Shown here piece after piece: positions 1-10,981 of a DNA stretch of 64,000 nt (positions are counted from its first letter, which is position 1; each line of letters begins with the position of its first letter). Source of the stretch: Taudactylus pleione (taxonomy: Eukaryota > Chordata > Amphibia > Anura > Myobatrachidae); assembly GCA_031769625.1 (NCBI GenBank), contig JAUIMM010000126.1, positions 2,690,001-2,754,000 of the forward strand. The letters are read 5' to 3'. The translations under genes were made by a program, and so were the position numbers. Below the pieces are notes generated by a model. It was not told the origin of the DNA, did no database searches, and was given only the letters and a program-made list of their open reading frames with translations.

Positions 1-611
1 TTATCTTTAATATCTAAAATCAGTGAAATAAAATACATATTGGTGCACAAACAAAATAAAATCAGAATAAAAAATATTTTTACTTTCCTGCACTATACAT
101 AATTGTGATGGAAAAGCTTGTGTGTTTGGGGTTACCTGTCTCAATGATTTAAATGTTTTTTTTTGTTTTTGTTTTTTTTTGGCATTGCAGGTTTTATTTC
201 TCACAGGACTCTTTGCAGGACATTCTACTGTATGGGGGAGTGTAAGGAGGGAGCTGTCAGCAGGGGTCATACTTGTGTTGTGGCAACACTCACACACACA
301 TATATACAGATGCCAGCATTACACCCACCTCTGGTTAGTGCCCGGCTGCAGTACTGATGGAGGGGTGAGTGGGTGGAACTTTAGAAGACCCGGGTGCTCA
401 GTTTCAGTCATCCCAGAAATAGCGCTTTGGGGGCGGAGCCTAGTGTGAATTAGGGGCGGGGCTTAGCGCTAATCAGGACGGTCCGAAGGCAGAGTCTTGG
501 ACAGTCTGGGGGAGGAGTTTTGAGCAGAGTTGACTCAGTAGGCGCGGCTTCGGGCGGCAGGAGGGTATAATGAACAATGATTCTGGTGGCCGTTAGGTTA
601 GATAGGAAGGA
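1..611. other. No recognisable gene or repeat
   Basis: Short T-rich runs lie near 157-180. The open frames here are short and without recognisable motifs. I see no coding signal or clear element boundary. Confidence 0.5.
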
Positions 612-756
612 CAGGGCTTCGGAATGTTGGGGTGGTGACAGGAAATATTTTTTATTCCTGTCACCACTACCTGCACTGCAGTTGGTCCCGTGGGCCTATT
701 TTCATGGGGTGGCCTGGAGCTGTAGCTCCACCCGCCCCATTGTTAATCCGGCCCTG
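612..756. mobile_element. hAT-like MITE (tentative)
   Basis: The right end reads as an inverted CAGGGCCGGATTAACAATGG, a typical hAT-style terminus beginning CAGGG. The left end at 612 starts CAGGGCTTCGGAATG and is only loosely similar. A 13-bp inverted repeat (GTGGTGACAGGAA at 632-644 and its complement at 655-667) sits inside. No matching 8-bp target duplication was found, so the left boundary is uncertain. Confidence 0.4.
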
Positions 757-975
757 CTAAAGGGCATTATTTGGGACACAGGGATATGGTTCTTTTACGC
801 AAGCCTTTGGTGCACACATGAAAAGGGGGCATGGCCACACATCACAGCCCTATTTCATGTCACAATTAGGGGTGGAGGTGTAAATCGCTTCCAGCCTTGC
901 ACAGGAGATGTGAGAGTTTCCTCCCTACCTTTCAGCATGAAATGCCGGACTGTGCACGGGGGAAATGCATACATA

Positions 976-1515
976 GGGCCTGATGCAGCAAGGATCACTA
1001 TTGCGATAACACAAGCAGATGGCCGATTGTTGCGTACTGCGCATGCATATGCATCGCAGAGCGCATGCGCAAAGACTCCACTGCGATCGGGACTGTGATT
1101 GCAGTGACTATGCAGATTCATTGCAGAGTGAATGACAGTACTGTTTAGGGGTGGTGATGGGGGGTGGTCGGCAAAATGCAGGTGTGTTAGTGCGTTTGAA
1201 CGCCAGTACAGGGGCATGCATAAATTAGCCATTGCGATGCCACACGCAGCCTGAGCTCTCACTGCGTACCAAAAGGTTAGCAATTTCTGCGTAAGATCTG
1301 ACCTTGTGAAAGTGTGCGTGAGACTCCGATTGTACTCGATGTTACCGATGGTTTTGCAGACTTGCAAAGTATTATGGATGTGTGTAAGGTAAGTTGGATA
1401 TCCTTATGTTGTGCTGTGATGGCATTGCGATTGCAGACATTAGTATATCTACGCAGTGAGACTGCATGCGTAAAGCAGCGACGATCACACTTGCGATCCG
1501 TACTGAATTAGGCCC
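976..1515. mobile_element. Harbinger-type MITE, 540 bp, TSD ATA
   Basis: The element begins GGGCCTGATGCAGCAAGGATC and ends with the approximate inverse (GATCCGTACTGAATTAGGCCC, split here across its two halves GATCCGTACTG and AATTAGGCCC). ATA flanks both ends (973-975 and 1516-1518), matching the 3-bp target duplication of PIF/Harbinger elements. The interior is CpG-rich with GCGCATGCGC-like blocks and no transposase. It is a non-autonomous relative of the full element at 7546-14809. Confidence 0.8.
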
Positions 1516-1962
1516 ATATATGCATACATATATACATTCATACATATATATACACATACATACAGTAGTTGCACACATGCATACATATATATAATCACAC
1601 ACTAATACACATACATACATAGTCACATACTATTATAGACATGCAGTCACACAATAATACACACATACATGCAGTCAGACACTTATATACACACATACAT
1701 ATATTCACACCCTTATACACACATACAGTCACACAATAATACACACACATACATAAATACATACATACAGTACATAGTCATACACTTATACACACACACA
1801 CAGAGTCACACACATACACACATACAGGCACACAGTAATACACACATACATAGTCACGCACTTATACACACGCATACAGTCAGACACTTATACACAGACA
1901 TACATACATACATACATAGTATTATATACATACAGTCACACAAATATAGCCAGACAATATAG
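1516..1962. repeat. CATACA/CACATA-type microsatellite
   Basis: About 450 bp of degenerate short tandem repeat built from CATACA, ACACAT, AGTCACAC and TATACACA variants. It directly abuts the right end of the MITE at 976-1515. Open frames on both strands here are repeat artefacts. Confidence 0.9.
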
Positions 1963-3790
1963 TACCCTACGCACACAATTTACAGCCTGGATAATCCTTA
2001 TTCCTCTGGGCACACTGCTTTGAGCTCCTCCTCCCCTCTGACTGTACAGTGCCGCGTAGTGCCATGTAGCCCCGTCCCTGTTTTCACTCCACCTCTCCTT
2101 TTCAGTCTCGCTCTCCTCTTTTACAGCTTGAAAGCACACAGTACAGTCCTCTGTGGGACAGTGGTAATCAATGCCTGGGGGCCCCTGAGAGAGTGGGGCC
2201 TGGGGCACTTGTCCCCTTTGCCCCCCCTTAATCCAGCTTTGCTCACAGTGCTGCAGCAGCACACAGTGCCTCTTCAGTGCCCATTAAACACATTGCCCCT
2301 AATCTTTTTTTTTTTTTTTTTAGAAAAGAAAGTGCCCCAGTAGGCTTTTTTTTAGTAACAAACAACAATAACACAGTGCTGCAGTCCACTCCTATGGCGG
2401 TTTTCTTTGTGCCTTACAGAGTGCTGCAGCCAGCCCACAGTACACAGTGCCCCTGCCTTTAGTGATCCTAATGTTTTTTTTATTTGGTACAAACTAAGTG
2501 CCCCTATACTACCCACACCCTCCCCCTCCAGTCTTCTGTCTGAAATGACACCCAACCATGTGAGATGACCTTTAACATGCAATCCAAAATGCTGGGAAGA
2601 TGACGTTTTGTCTCCTTTTGAGATCTGAACAAGGTAGGAAGATCCGAGTCCCAGCTTAATTTGACTCATAACCCCTAATTCCAGGAATCCAAACTCATCT
2701 CTAAAAAAAAAAAAAAAAAAACAGTTTCGGCCAATTTGGATAGAATTTATTTGACACTTGAGGAGGTGTAAAGGAATTAAGGTCAATTAAGGATATTTTC
2801 TGTAAATTAAGTCTTCTGGGATAAAGAGAAGCATGGTATAATTTTTTGTGTATAGCGCATATAAGATTTCTAATGTTGAATATGACAAATTCAAAAAGTG
2901 TAATAGGCTAAGCACATGGATGAGAACATAATCAGCAGTGAATGGGTTAAGGGCTAAATGTGTCTGTAGGTTTTCAGGTGACATTTGTATTGTTTTTCCT
3001 GTAACCAACATGTAAATTTTTGTCACAGACCATATTCAAACAACATAAGTTACTTCCACAATGATCAAAAAGACTTCAAAGAGACCCAATGAAGCTAAGT
3101 CCAGTGACATCAGTCGTAGCTCTCACCTCTGAACCTTATTCTCCTCTTTTCAAGCTCTACATGGGCAGAGTATTCATGCTCAATCTATAAAATCTATGCT
3201 ATTTGCATTTACTTTTAAAAGTCTTTTGTCCATGTAGTGTTCCATCTGCACTAACGTATATTCTCTTTCAAAGGCATTATGACAGTTGATTTTGCATTCA
3301 GTAAATAATACAAACAGGTCATCAAGGCAGCACAGTATGTATTGTTTGGGAGAAAAATACTCATTCTGTTCTGTACATTGTATACTTGTGTACTTTGATA
3401 TTTAGGTCATGAAGTTGAACAGTTTCAGCCACTATCAGCCAGATTGAGGAACTGATCCTTTTTATTTTTTTAAATTGACTACTTTTATTCATAGTGTGTC
3501 TTACACATTTTTGAGAAGTTATTTGAGATTCTTTCTACAGGTTTCTTTTGTATAGTATCTTTTGTCCTCATAACCATGCACATCTGATCAGAATGCAGCT
3601 TTGAAACTTAAGATCATAGATATGATAAATAGTCCAAATTAAATGGCTGGCTGCTTATACACAAAAAATGTATAGAAAAACATGTAGGAATATTAGAATC
3701 ATGTGTGTTGTAACTGAGGCTAGGCCAGGCAACAGAAAGGTAGAAAGGGGACACTTGTACCGGGCCTTGAAATTCCAATAGGCCCCGGCC
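1963..3790. other. Unannotated; homopolymer runs only
   Basis: A T run lies at about 2305-2320 and an A run at about 2702-2720. Several short repeated phrases (CACAGTGC and relatives, 2220-2460) suggest old repeat debris. I see no conserved protein or RNA gene. Confidence 0.4.
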
Positions 3791-4074
3791 CCTCAGGATT
3801 CTTGGGAATACAGTTCATGTGTGTCCCTTGCCTGTGCCACTGTTGTATTCAGCAGGGCACAGGCAGAAAGAGGGAGCCTGCAGATGGTATAATAATGTTT
3901 TTTTTTGTGCCAGCTTAGCGCACAAGAGTTCATGGTGCCATAGTGTTGGACCAGAGAGGAGCTGAGCTGCCCATGAAGAGGAGCAGTAGCCTCATCAGGC
4001 AGCAGGAGGTAAGCGTGGGCTGGAGAGTCACAGGTTGGTAAGGGGTATGGGGGGCTGCAAATGAAGTGACATGG

Positions 4075-4530
4075 AGCTGAAGACATGGTGCTGGAAAGCC
4101 AGGATGTTGGGGCTGAAACACATGGTGGAGTGAATGATGCTGAAAGACACAGGGGTGGATAAGGTTGAGAGACACAGGAGTGAGGGTGAGGCTAAGAGAC
4201 ATAGGGGGAGCATTAAGCTGAAAGACACAGGGAGGTGATGCTGAGAGACACAATGGGGTGAGGCTGACAAATGGGGGGTTAAGATGAGAGACATAGGGGG
4301 CTGAGGTTAAGAGACACATGGGTGGATGAGGCTGAGAGACACAGGAAAGATGAGGATGAGAGTCACAGGAGGAATGAGGCTGAGAGACACATGTAAGGTA
4401 ATTTTATTGCTGGAAATGGAGAGGCACAGGGGGATAAGACTGGACTGACATAGGGGGACCATGCTGGGGACACAGGGATGGTGCAGGAGAGACAAAGTAG
4501 AGATGGTGCTGGAGCAACAAAACAAGCATG
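4075..4530. repeat. Minisatellite, GAGAGACACAGGGGG-type unit
   Basis: Irregular tandem array of roughly 25-35-bp units each containing GAG(A)GACACA followed by G-rich and GATGAGGCT segments. It explains the overlapping Ser/Leu/Pro-rich open frames on the minus strand, which are not genes. Confidence 0.8.
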
Positions 4531-4719
4531 AGGCTGGAGAGATGGGTTGAAGCTGGGATGACATGATTGAGGTACTGTAGGCACAGAGCAAAGATACAGA
4601 TGCAGACACAAAAAATAGTTTCTACCCATTAGTTGGGGTCTTATATTATGCAGTCCCTTAATACAACTATAGGCATCAACCATTTTTGTTTTAATAGATG
4701 CGTTATTGCTCCTTTAGCT

Positions 4720-5017
4720 ATTTAGGCTTATCAGTCCGGTATTTTTTTATGTATTTTTCTTATTGCATCAATTTATGGCAAAACGCGTTGGTAGTGGCCT
4801 AGAAGACGTGGATGCTGTGGCATCAGACGCTGCTTGCCAGCATCCGAGACTTGATCAAATGTGATTGAAGTACTGCATAACTGCTTAACCTGACCAACCA
4901 CTGTTGATCGGGAGAGAAACTTTAATATTATCCAGAAATATTGGCACGTACCTCCATCCACCATACATGCTGTCTGTTACTATCTATGATATATATCCCC
5001 CAGTGCACCCTCCAAGT
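4720..5017 (+). mobile_element. Penelope-like 3' tail fragment
   Basis: The segment contains AAAACGCGTTGGTAGTGG and ends CCAGTGCACCCTCCAAG immediately before a TA tract. The same kind of ending (GGTGAGTGCCCTCCAA on the minus strand) is present at about 48195-48210. Such CGAAACGCGT and GTGC(A)CCCTCC motifs are common in untranslated tails of Penelope-like elements. No coding part remains. Assignment is inference. Confidence 0.45.
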
Positions 5018-5021
5018 CTTC

Positions 5022-5027
<6 letters not shown>

Positions 5028-5068
<41 letters not shown>
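5028..5068. repeat. (TA)n microsatellite
   Basis: About 40 bp of TA repeat between the Penelope-like tail and the solo LTR. The tract resumes on the other side at 5666. Confidence 0.95.
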
Positions 5069-5071
<3 letters not shown>

Positions 5072-5661
5072 GACACAATTGTGATAGGGGTCCCTCTCCT
5101 GGGGTAGATGGACTCCCTCTTTACACACACAGCAGATGAGGAAACAGGACACAAGTCTGGGGTTCTTGTACAAACAGGTCGGCGCCAGTCTTTATTGTAC
5201 CAATGCATAAACAAAATAAAACATAAACAAAAACCCTAGCCCGTCTGGGAACTAACTAAACAGTGGGTACCCTCACTACCAGAACGGTAGGGCCTACTGC
5301 CCTCACCATCAATAACAGCATGTGCACAGTACTTACAGGGTAATCATACAGTGTCTCTGGACATGCTAGCCTGTATGCCTACTTCCCCAGGTGTGAGACA
5401 CTCAGCTACAAACAAACCATGCTTATATTAGCCATTTCCAGCTGCAAGCCCTAATGAGCCTGTTAAACCTGGAGTGGCCTGTGAATGGAGCCCTCCCTCT
5501 CCTCTAATCCACACCCCCAGGACCCAAACCGGCTTTTCCAAAAGCCAATACTCTGGTCTGTTTATAAAACAGACTTCTCCTGGGGTTTTTTAGAACACAT
5601 AGGCCAAAAGCCTAGGACAAATGTACCTGCCATTGAGCACTTTACCAGTGCTTCTATCACA
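5069..5661 (-). mobile_element. Solo LTR, about 593 bp
   Basis: The segment runs from TGTGACA to TATCACA, so it has TG...CA ends with inverted TGTGA/TCACA. On the minus strand it carries AATAAA upstream of a GACTGGCGCCGACC stretch, as expected for an LTR polyadenylation signal, which sets the orientation. No internal retroelement sequence flanks it, so it is a solo LTR. It is embedded in a TA tract. The flanking ATAT/ATAC could be a 4-bp target duplication with one change, but the simple repeat makes this ambiguous. Superfamily (gypsy or ERV) is not decided. Confidence 0.65.
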
Positions 5662-5665
5662 ATAC

Positions 5666-5742
5666 ATATATATATATATATATATACACTGTATATATAT
5701 ATACACACACTGTATATATATATATATATATATATATATGCA
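5666..5742. repeat. (TA)n microsatellite with ACACTGTATA interruptions
   Basis: Continuation of the TA tract on the right of the solo LTR, with two near-identical ACACTGTATATA interruptions. Confidence 0.9.
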
Positions 5743-5752
5743 TATATATTAT

Positions 5753-6580
5753 GAATTCTCCTTTTTACATTTCAAAACAGTGAACTGTAAAATATATGTG
5801 TGTTTTTTTTTCTTGGTAAACTTCAAAAGAAACACTTTGTGGTTGCAGGTTTGCTATGAGTCTACCTTTCCATAAATAGCATAGTCATAATTATACACAT
5901 CAGTTTTCATAATAAAAAACATCAGTTGAAAAATATTAGAGAATTTTATTTAAGTACATAAAATGTGTAGGGATTTTAAGTATTGTTTACCATTTAAGAA
6001 ACTAGATACCCCATATCATCATATTAGGGGTCACTTAAGACTGGAATAGACAGTGGTTTCCAGCAGGTGGTGCACTAACAAAACAAACATTAAAGGGATT
6101 TCCATTCCTTGATAACTAATTCAAGGTGTTTCTTTTCTGTAATGGAATGTTTTTATATTGTGTTAGAAAAAAAATATTAATAGATGACTCTCTTCAAAGA
6201 AAGGTTATCACCACACCAACCAGAACCAGACTGAAGGAAGTTCTTTGTTATTTTCTGTAGTGTAGAGATTATATTTTCTGTTGATCTGAGAATACAACCA
6301 CTAAAATTGGTAATAATCTATAATCTTGCACAGTGTAGGTTTTACTTCAGATTTTATATAGTGCCTGGAGATCCCTCTTGCAAAGTGGTGATCTTCCACA
6401 TGTGAAGAAGGAGTTAAGCTGTTATGGAGCCCATTATCTCCTCTGTACACTCATATAATTATATAATTATTGCCTTTATAATATCTGGCAGGCCAGAGTA
6501 CATTTGTCTTATGACCTGCATGAAAATTAGAACAGTAAATATGTTATTTTAATCTCATATTTGTATGGAAAGAACAAAGA
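5753..6580. other. AT-rich, no recognisable feature
   Basis: No open frame of note, no TIRs or tandem repeats recognised. Confidence 0.5.
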
Positions 6581-6584
6581 ACAA

Positions 6585-6830
6585 AGAGTTTGATTTTGCA
6601 TTCGATTTTAAGGTCAATTTAAATCGCTTGAAATCGAATCAAACAGATATTCATTTTCACTGTCAAAATCAAATATTTACTAAGATTTGATTTTGAAATT
6701 GTTTTCAAAATCATATTTGATGTTGATCGATTTTGACAAGTGGTTTCTTGTTTGGTTTTGAATGTCCATTTCAAAATCGAGCTTAACATCAAAATCAAAA
6801 TCGAATTTCAGACTTCCTCATGTATTACTG
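6585..6830. mobile_element. Foldback MITE-like repeat rich in GATTTTG
   Basis: The left part is built of TTTGATTTTGCATTCGATTTT-like words and the right part of their complement (CAAAATCGAATTTCAGAC), forming a long imperfect inverted repeat. A related copy lies at 15165-15430. Together they flank the mariner/Harbinger block. No protein-coding content. Confidence 0.45.
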
Positions 6831-6842
6831 TTGGTCCAAATA

Positions 6843-7542
6843 TGAGGGGTGTGCAATAAGTTTCTGGATGAACAAAAAGTATTATATTTACAAACAAAGG
6901 GAACATTGCAAGTATTCACCAGAGGAGTCTATGCAAAGTTGGTAAAGCAGCTGGACCAGTCTGAAGAAGATATGTCTTCTACATGCTGGATGAAGGTCTC
7001 CACTGGAGCTTATGGTGACTCAAAATGAATGTCACGCATCTTGCACTTGATTACAGAAGTCGCAGGGGGCCAGGTCTGGACTGTACGGTGGATTACCAAG
7101 CTCCTGGATGCATTCATGGGCCAGCAAATCCACCACTTTCCTGGACTTGATGAAGAAGGGCACCACAGGCACGAGTTCTTGGATAGCACCTGGAAATGGC
7201 TTCCAGCACTTGCAGAAACATTGGTTGGTGTACCAGTCCTCAGTGACGGTGCGCTGCTGCACGAGTGGTACATTAGCTATATGATCAGTCTTGACCACAG
7301 AGCCACCATCTGCATGGAGACTTTGCACTCATGTTGGTACTTCAGTGCTGTCGTACCTCCAACTCGGATCCCCTGGGCCGACTGTTGTTTGGTCTCGGGT
7401 TGAAACTGTAGATACAGAATTCATCGCCATTGATGATCTCTCAGACACTGACTGATAGGAGCCGGTGGTGAAAAAATGCAGAGCACACAGCAGCTTGTGC
7501 AGGCCTGAAATGGCATGTGACTGTGCAGTGTCTGGATCGAAC
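6843..7542 (-). pseudogene. Mariner transposase remnant (part 1)
   Basis: Minus-strand translation, spread over several frames, shows GDEFCIYSFNPRP (compare mariner GDE.WIY.Y.PETK), then ANVPLVQQRTVTEDWYTN, then NPPYSPDLAPCDF. The last contains the hallmark PPYSPDLAPxDF block with its catalytic Asp. The left end, GAGGGGTGTGCAATAAG, resembles a mariner terminus. Frameshifts and stops are frequent, so it is dead. The ORF is interrupted at 7543 by the Harbinger insertion and may continue at 14813. Confidence 0.8.
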
Positions 7543-8366
7543 TGAGGCCCTCATTCAGAGCAGCTCGTTAACAGCAGTATGCTCGTTGCGTTCCGATGTT
7601 GACTAACCGCGCATGCGTCGGTGTTACACTGCGCATGTGCGTACGGCAGATTGCGAGCTTATTTTGACTCGTTCGTAAAATAGCGTACAGGAAGTGACAT
7701 GTCAAATGTGATTGACAGAACAGGGCGTTTTTGGGTGTTGACGGGGGTGGAGATGGAAAAACGCAGGCGTGGCGAGGCGTTTTTGGGGCGGACATACATT
7801 AGCAGATGCGAATGTAAAATGTGTTCGTACCGACTCATACGTCACTGGATGATCCTCTTTCCCTTCAAAATGCTCGCACAGCTTAGGGTCTGGATTACTC
7901 GACCACATTGGCGATGGCCTTCTCCTCCGTCCCGGCACTCCACGATGTTGCAGCGATTAATCGCGGGTGGTCAGAACAGCAATTAGTGTTGGATTGTAAA
8001 CTGGCTTGGTATGTGTTTTGAAATCAGTTTTTTGGGTTAGCACAAAAGCGTACGCAGGTGGAAATCATAGCTGCTAATGTCAGGATTACACAATCAATTT
8101 GCGTACATTTGTGGGGGTTTATTTTGGCCTCAATTTGTTGGTTTTGGCCTATTGTAACAATAATGTCATCATGTTTTTTTTGTTTTTCCCTTTTTCTTTT
8201 GGCCTGGTGAATTTGCATCGTTATGTAAATTTTTAAACGTTCCTTAAAGAGCCCTTTTTTTTAATTCATGTAAAATGTGGTTTTTGCACGTTTTTGCCTT
8301 TTGGCCCAGGATTAAATGTAACCCATTTTGACAATAATGTGAGAATACAATTTCAAACTTTTTTTT

Positions 8367-8376
8367 TTTTTTATTG
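8367..8376 (-). terminator. Polyadenylation signal of first Myb-like gene
   Basis: TTTATT at 8370-8375 is AATAAA on the minus strand, about 215 bp past the stop codon of the 342-aa gene. Confidence 0.45.
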
Positions 8377-8587
8377 CTCAAACAAAAACTAAAATAAAAA
8401 ACAGATTGTAGAAAAAGATTTTTTGCAGGGTTCATTCTCAAAGTTAAAATAATTGGGCCAACATAAAAGATTTATGAAACGTAAAACACAAAATTAAAAA
8501 CAATTCACAAGAAAGGAGAGGGAAGTTTTGTCCAGAAAGGAATATGAGGCAAGCACAGAAGGAGTGTGGGAAAAGTAGCCATTGCTG

Positions 8588-9873
8588 TCACCGTTTTTTC
8601 ACCCGTTTGGCTGGGGGAGGGAGGGCGCCAGACCGGGTTCGGGATGTCATCGGGCTGGCCTGTCCAGAGGCAGATGTTGTGGCCTCTGGACTAGGCACAG
8701 GGCTAGGCACATTTGGAGGATTGGCTGATGTTGTGCCAGAGGTGGAGGATCCTGATGTTCCGGCAGGAAGGGAGGTCGGCTCCACCATGTGCTGGCGAAC
8801 GAGCTGCTCCAGGGCATTGGCGATGCGGATGTTGGCCCTGGTATTTTCCGCCAGGGCCTGACCAATGGTCACGTTGGCCGCAGCATTTTGCTCCAGGGCC
8901 TCAGCCACCCGTAGCAGACTGGCGTCCATCCTCTGCAGAATCTCCGTATGGAAATCCGATTTGAAATTGAGTTCTGTGAGGAGGGACACTGCCTGCGAGG
9001 GGGATTGCCCTGGACTGGCTTCTGCAGGGTCCTCAGCTGGATGTACTGGTTCCTCCCCTGCAGAGCCAGCAGAAATTCTGCGGCCAAGGCTCCCCTCTGG
9101 AGCAGACTCATCCGCCTGTGTCTCTGTTGGAAAAATGAGAAAAGACTCACATTAGAATCTACATATTGGCACAATAACATTTCAGAGTTGGTGACATCAC
9201 AATATTTACCTGGGACAACATGAGGAGCCGCAAAGTCTGGCATGTCCGTATCCATGTTGGACACGCCATACACCTCCACAGGCTGCACACACCCCTGTGC
9301 CAGCTCTTCTAAATCCGTCAACTCCAATGACACAGGGGTGGGACCCCCACCTGTCCCCCTTGCATGCCTAGCCCTGTCCGCCAGTTTTTGCTTTAAGCGA
9401 TATTTGAAGTCGGCCCATCTGTGGGATAAAATTGGAACCATTATCCTTTTGTTTAAAATGGGGTTTGTTTTTAGGGGGGGCAAGTGTTTACTTACCGCCG
9501 TTTGACATCCCGGGCTAGACGGACATAATCACCCACCCTATTGACAGCAACGGCTACCTCTTCCCACATTCTCCACTTCTGGCTTGCACTCATATTCCTG
9601 TCTGCCTGTGGCAGGATGTCCACACACTTCTGAATCAAAACCTCCATCTCCTTTCTTGTGAATTGTGGCTGCCTTTTCTTTTTGGCAGCTTTGGCCGGAA
9701 TACTGGGCCCAGCAGCCTCTTCCATGTCATCCTCCTCACCTATTTGTGTAAATATGCAGAATTCTCAACTTCACAACTTGCACAATATTATGTTTCTAAT
9801 TAATCATTGAGACAAAATGCATGAAATACTTACCGCCTGACTGTTGTCCATTGTTTCCCTGGTCTGTAGCCAT
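8588..9873 (-). CDS. Harbinger Myb/SANT-like protein 1, 342 aa, 4 exons
   Basis: I assembled exons 9834-9873, 9496-9739, 9210-9418 and 8588-9123 (complement). Each junction has GT and AG, and the total is 1,029 nt, exactly 343 codons. The start MATDQG precedes an acidic linker. Residues about 42-120 form a Myb/SANT or MADF-like trihelix, with FTRKEMEVLI, KWRMWEEVAVAV and RRWADFKYRLKQKL, followed by a GTGGGP turn typical of Harbinger partner proteins. A predicted amphipathic helix (ILQRMDASLLRVAEAL onward, about 215-265) could dimerise. The tail is Ser/Pro-rich and ends in basic KRVKKR, a possible nuclear signal. In this family the Myb-like protein binds subterminal DNA and helps import the transposase. 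That role is inferred here. It is divergently arranged with the transposase gene. Confidence 0.88.
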
Positions 9874-10981
9874 GTCTGAGCTCCAAACAAGAAATACACC
9901 AGAATTTTAATTGTATTTCGTGACGTATTTATACATGCGTCCTTATTTTGCGGCCGCATCATTGATTGTGCGTTCCTATGATCCCTCCTTAATTTGTGCG
10001 GGAAACTAAACAGTATTTATGGCTTGGTGTGTCTCGTGTCGAGGTGGCGTTTTTGGATTGTTGGAGGTTACCTTGGTCGGAGTTTCTTGCTTGCGGATTT
10101 TCGAGTTGACGTTGTTGGGAGTTTATTTTGTTTGCTATATTTGCGTTTTTATTTTCCGGACGCTTTTTTTTTGTTGTTTTTTTTGGCCTCGTTTCTTGAT
10201 TTGGTAAGTTTTGGGAAGTCTAACTTTGGTTCAATTTCTGTCTCCTTCTTTTTCATATTTTTCTAAAGTTTTTTTTTCCTAATTTCATCTCTGTTAGGTT
10301 TTTATTTGTCTCGGCCCCAAAGACCTTTTGATCGGGAATCTTATATATTAGCTCTTGGTAAGTCCATTTTTTAACTTGTATTTGCGAACTAATTAGCGCA
10401 TTTTTATCTGTTTGTATAGTGACTTGTATTTGCGAACTAATTAGCGAATTTTTATCTGTTTGTATAGTGACTTGTATTTGCAAACTAATTAGCGCATTTT
10501 TATCTGTTTAGTGACTTGTATTTGCGAACTAATTAGCGCATTTTTATGTTTGTATAGTGACTTGTATTTGCGAACTAATTAGCGCATTTTTATCTGTTTG
10601 TATAGTGACTTGTATTTGCGAACTAATTAGCGCATTTTTATCTGTTTGTATAGTGACTTGTATTTGTGAACTAATTAGCGCAATTTTAAATGCTTATTCA
10701 TCCTGTAAAATTGTTTGTGTTTTCCCTTTAGCATTTTTTGCTTACATTTGACCCCAATTTGACGTACTGTGTGCAATGTCGTTTTGCTCGTTGGCCAAAT
10801 GTGTGTTTCGCCTATTTTATGTTTTGTCTTGCACCAAATTTACAAACATAAATGCACAGACTAAACAGATTTTTTTTAATATTGGGAATATTTACAGTTT
10901 GGACGTATCATGACAATACCCCGGCATGTAAGCAGCAATGGATGGTATCATCAAGCTAAGTTGTTTTAATTTTATTTTGGG
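9874..10981. promoter_or_regulatory. Divergent promoter region between Myb-like 1 and transposase
   Basis: This 1.1-kb non-coding interval separates the start of the minus-strand Myb-like gene from the plus-strand transposase, so it should hold both promoters. It is T-rich and contains a 48-bp minisatellite. No TATA box is asserted. A pyrimidine tract ending CCATTTCAG at about 11009 could be a 3' splice site, which would put the first transposase exon further upstream. Confidence 0.5.
10375..10690. repeat. 48-bp minisatellite, about 6.5 copies
   Basis: The unit contains TTTGCGAACTAATTAGCGCA followed by TTTTTATCTGTTTGTATAG. The repeat distance is exactly 48 bp between 10381 and 10429. Two copies carry small deletions (near 10508 and 10545). 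GCGAACTAATTAGCGC includes a near-palindrome around AATT. It lies between two divergent transposon genes. Confidence 0.93.

Noticed and set aside
577..1367. Frames of 173 and 170 codons
   Set aside because: They cross hAT-like and Harbinger MITE boundaries and carry no recognisable motif.
3793..4683. Several overlapping Ser/Leu/Pro-rich minus frames
   Set aside because: All lie over the GAGAGACACAGG minisatellite and have no domain.
8869..9483. A single 204-codon minus frame as the Myb-like gene
   Set aside because: It reads through introns. The spliced four-exon model keeps the coding frame of the C-terminal helix and gives an exact codon total.
10375..10690. CRISPR-like array
   Set aside because: Units are contiguous 48-bp tandem copies without unique spacers, in a eukaryotic transposon.
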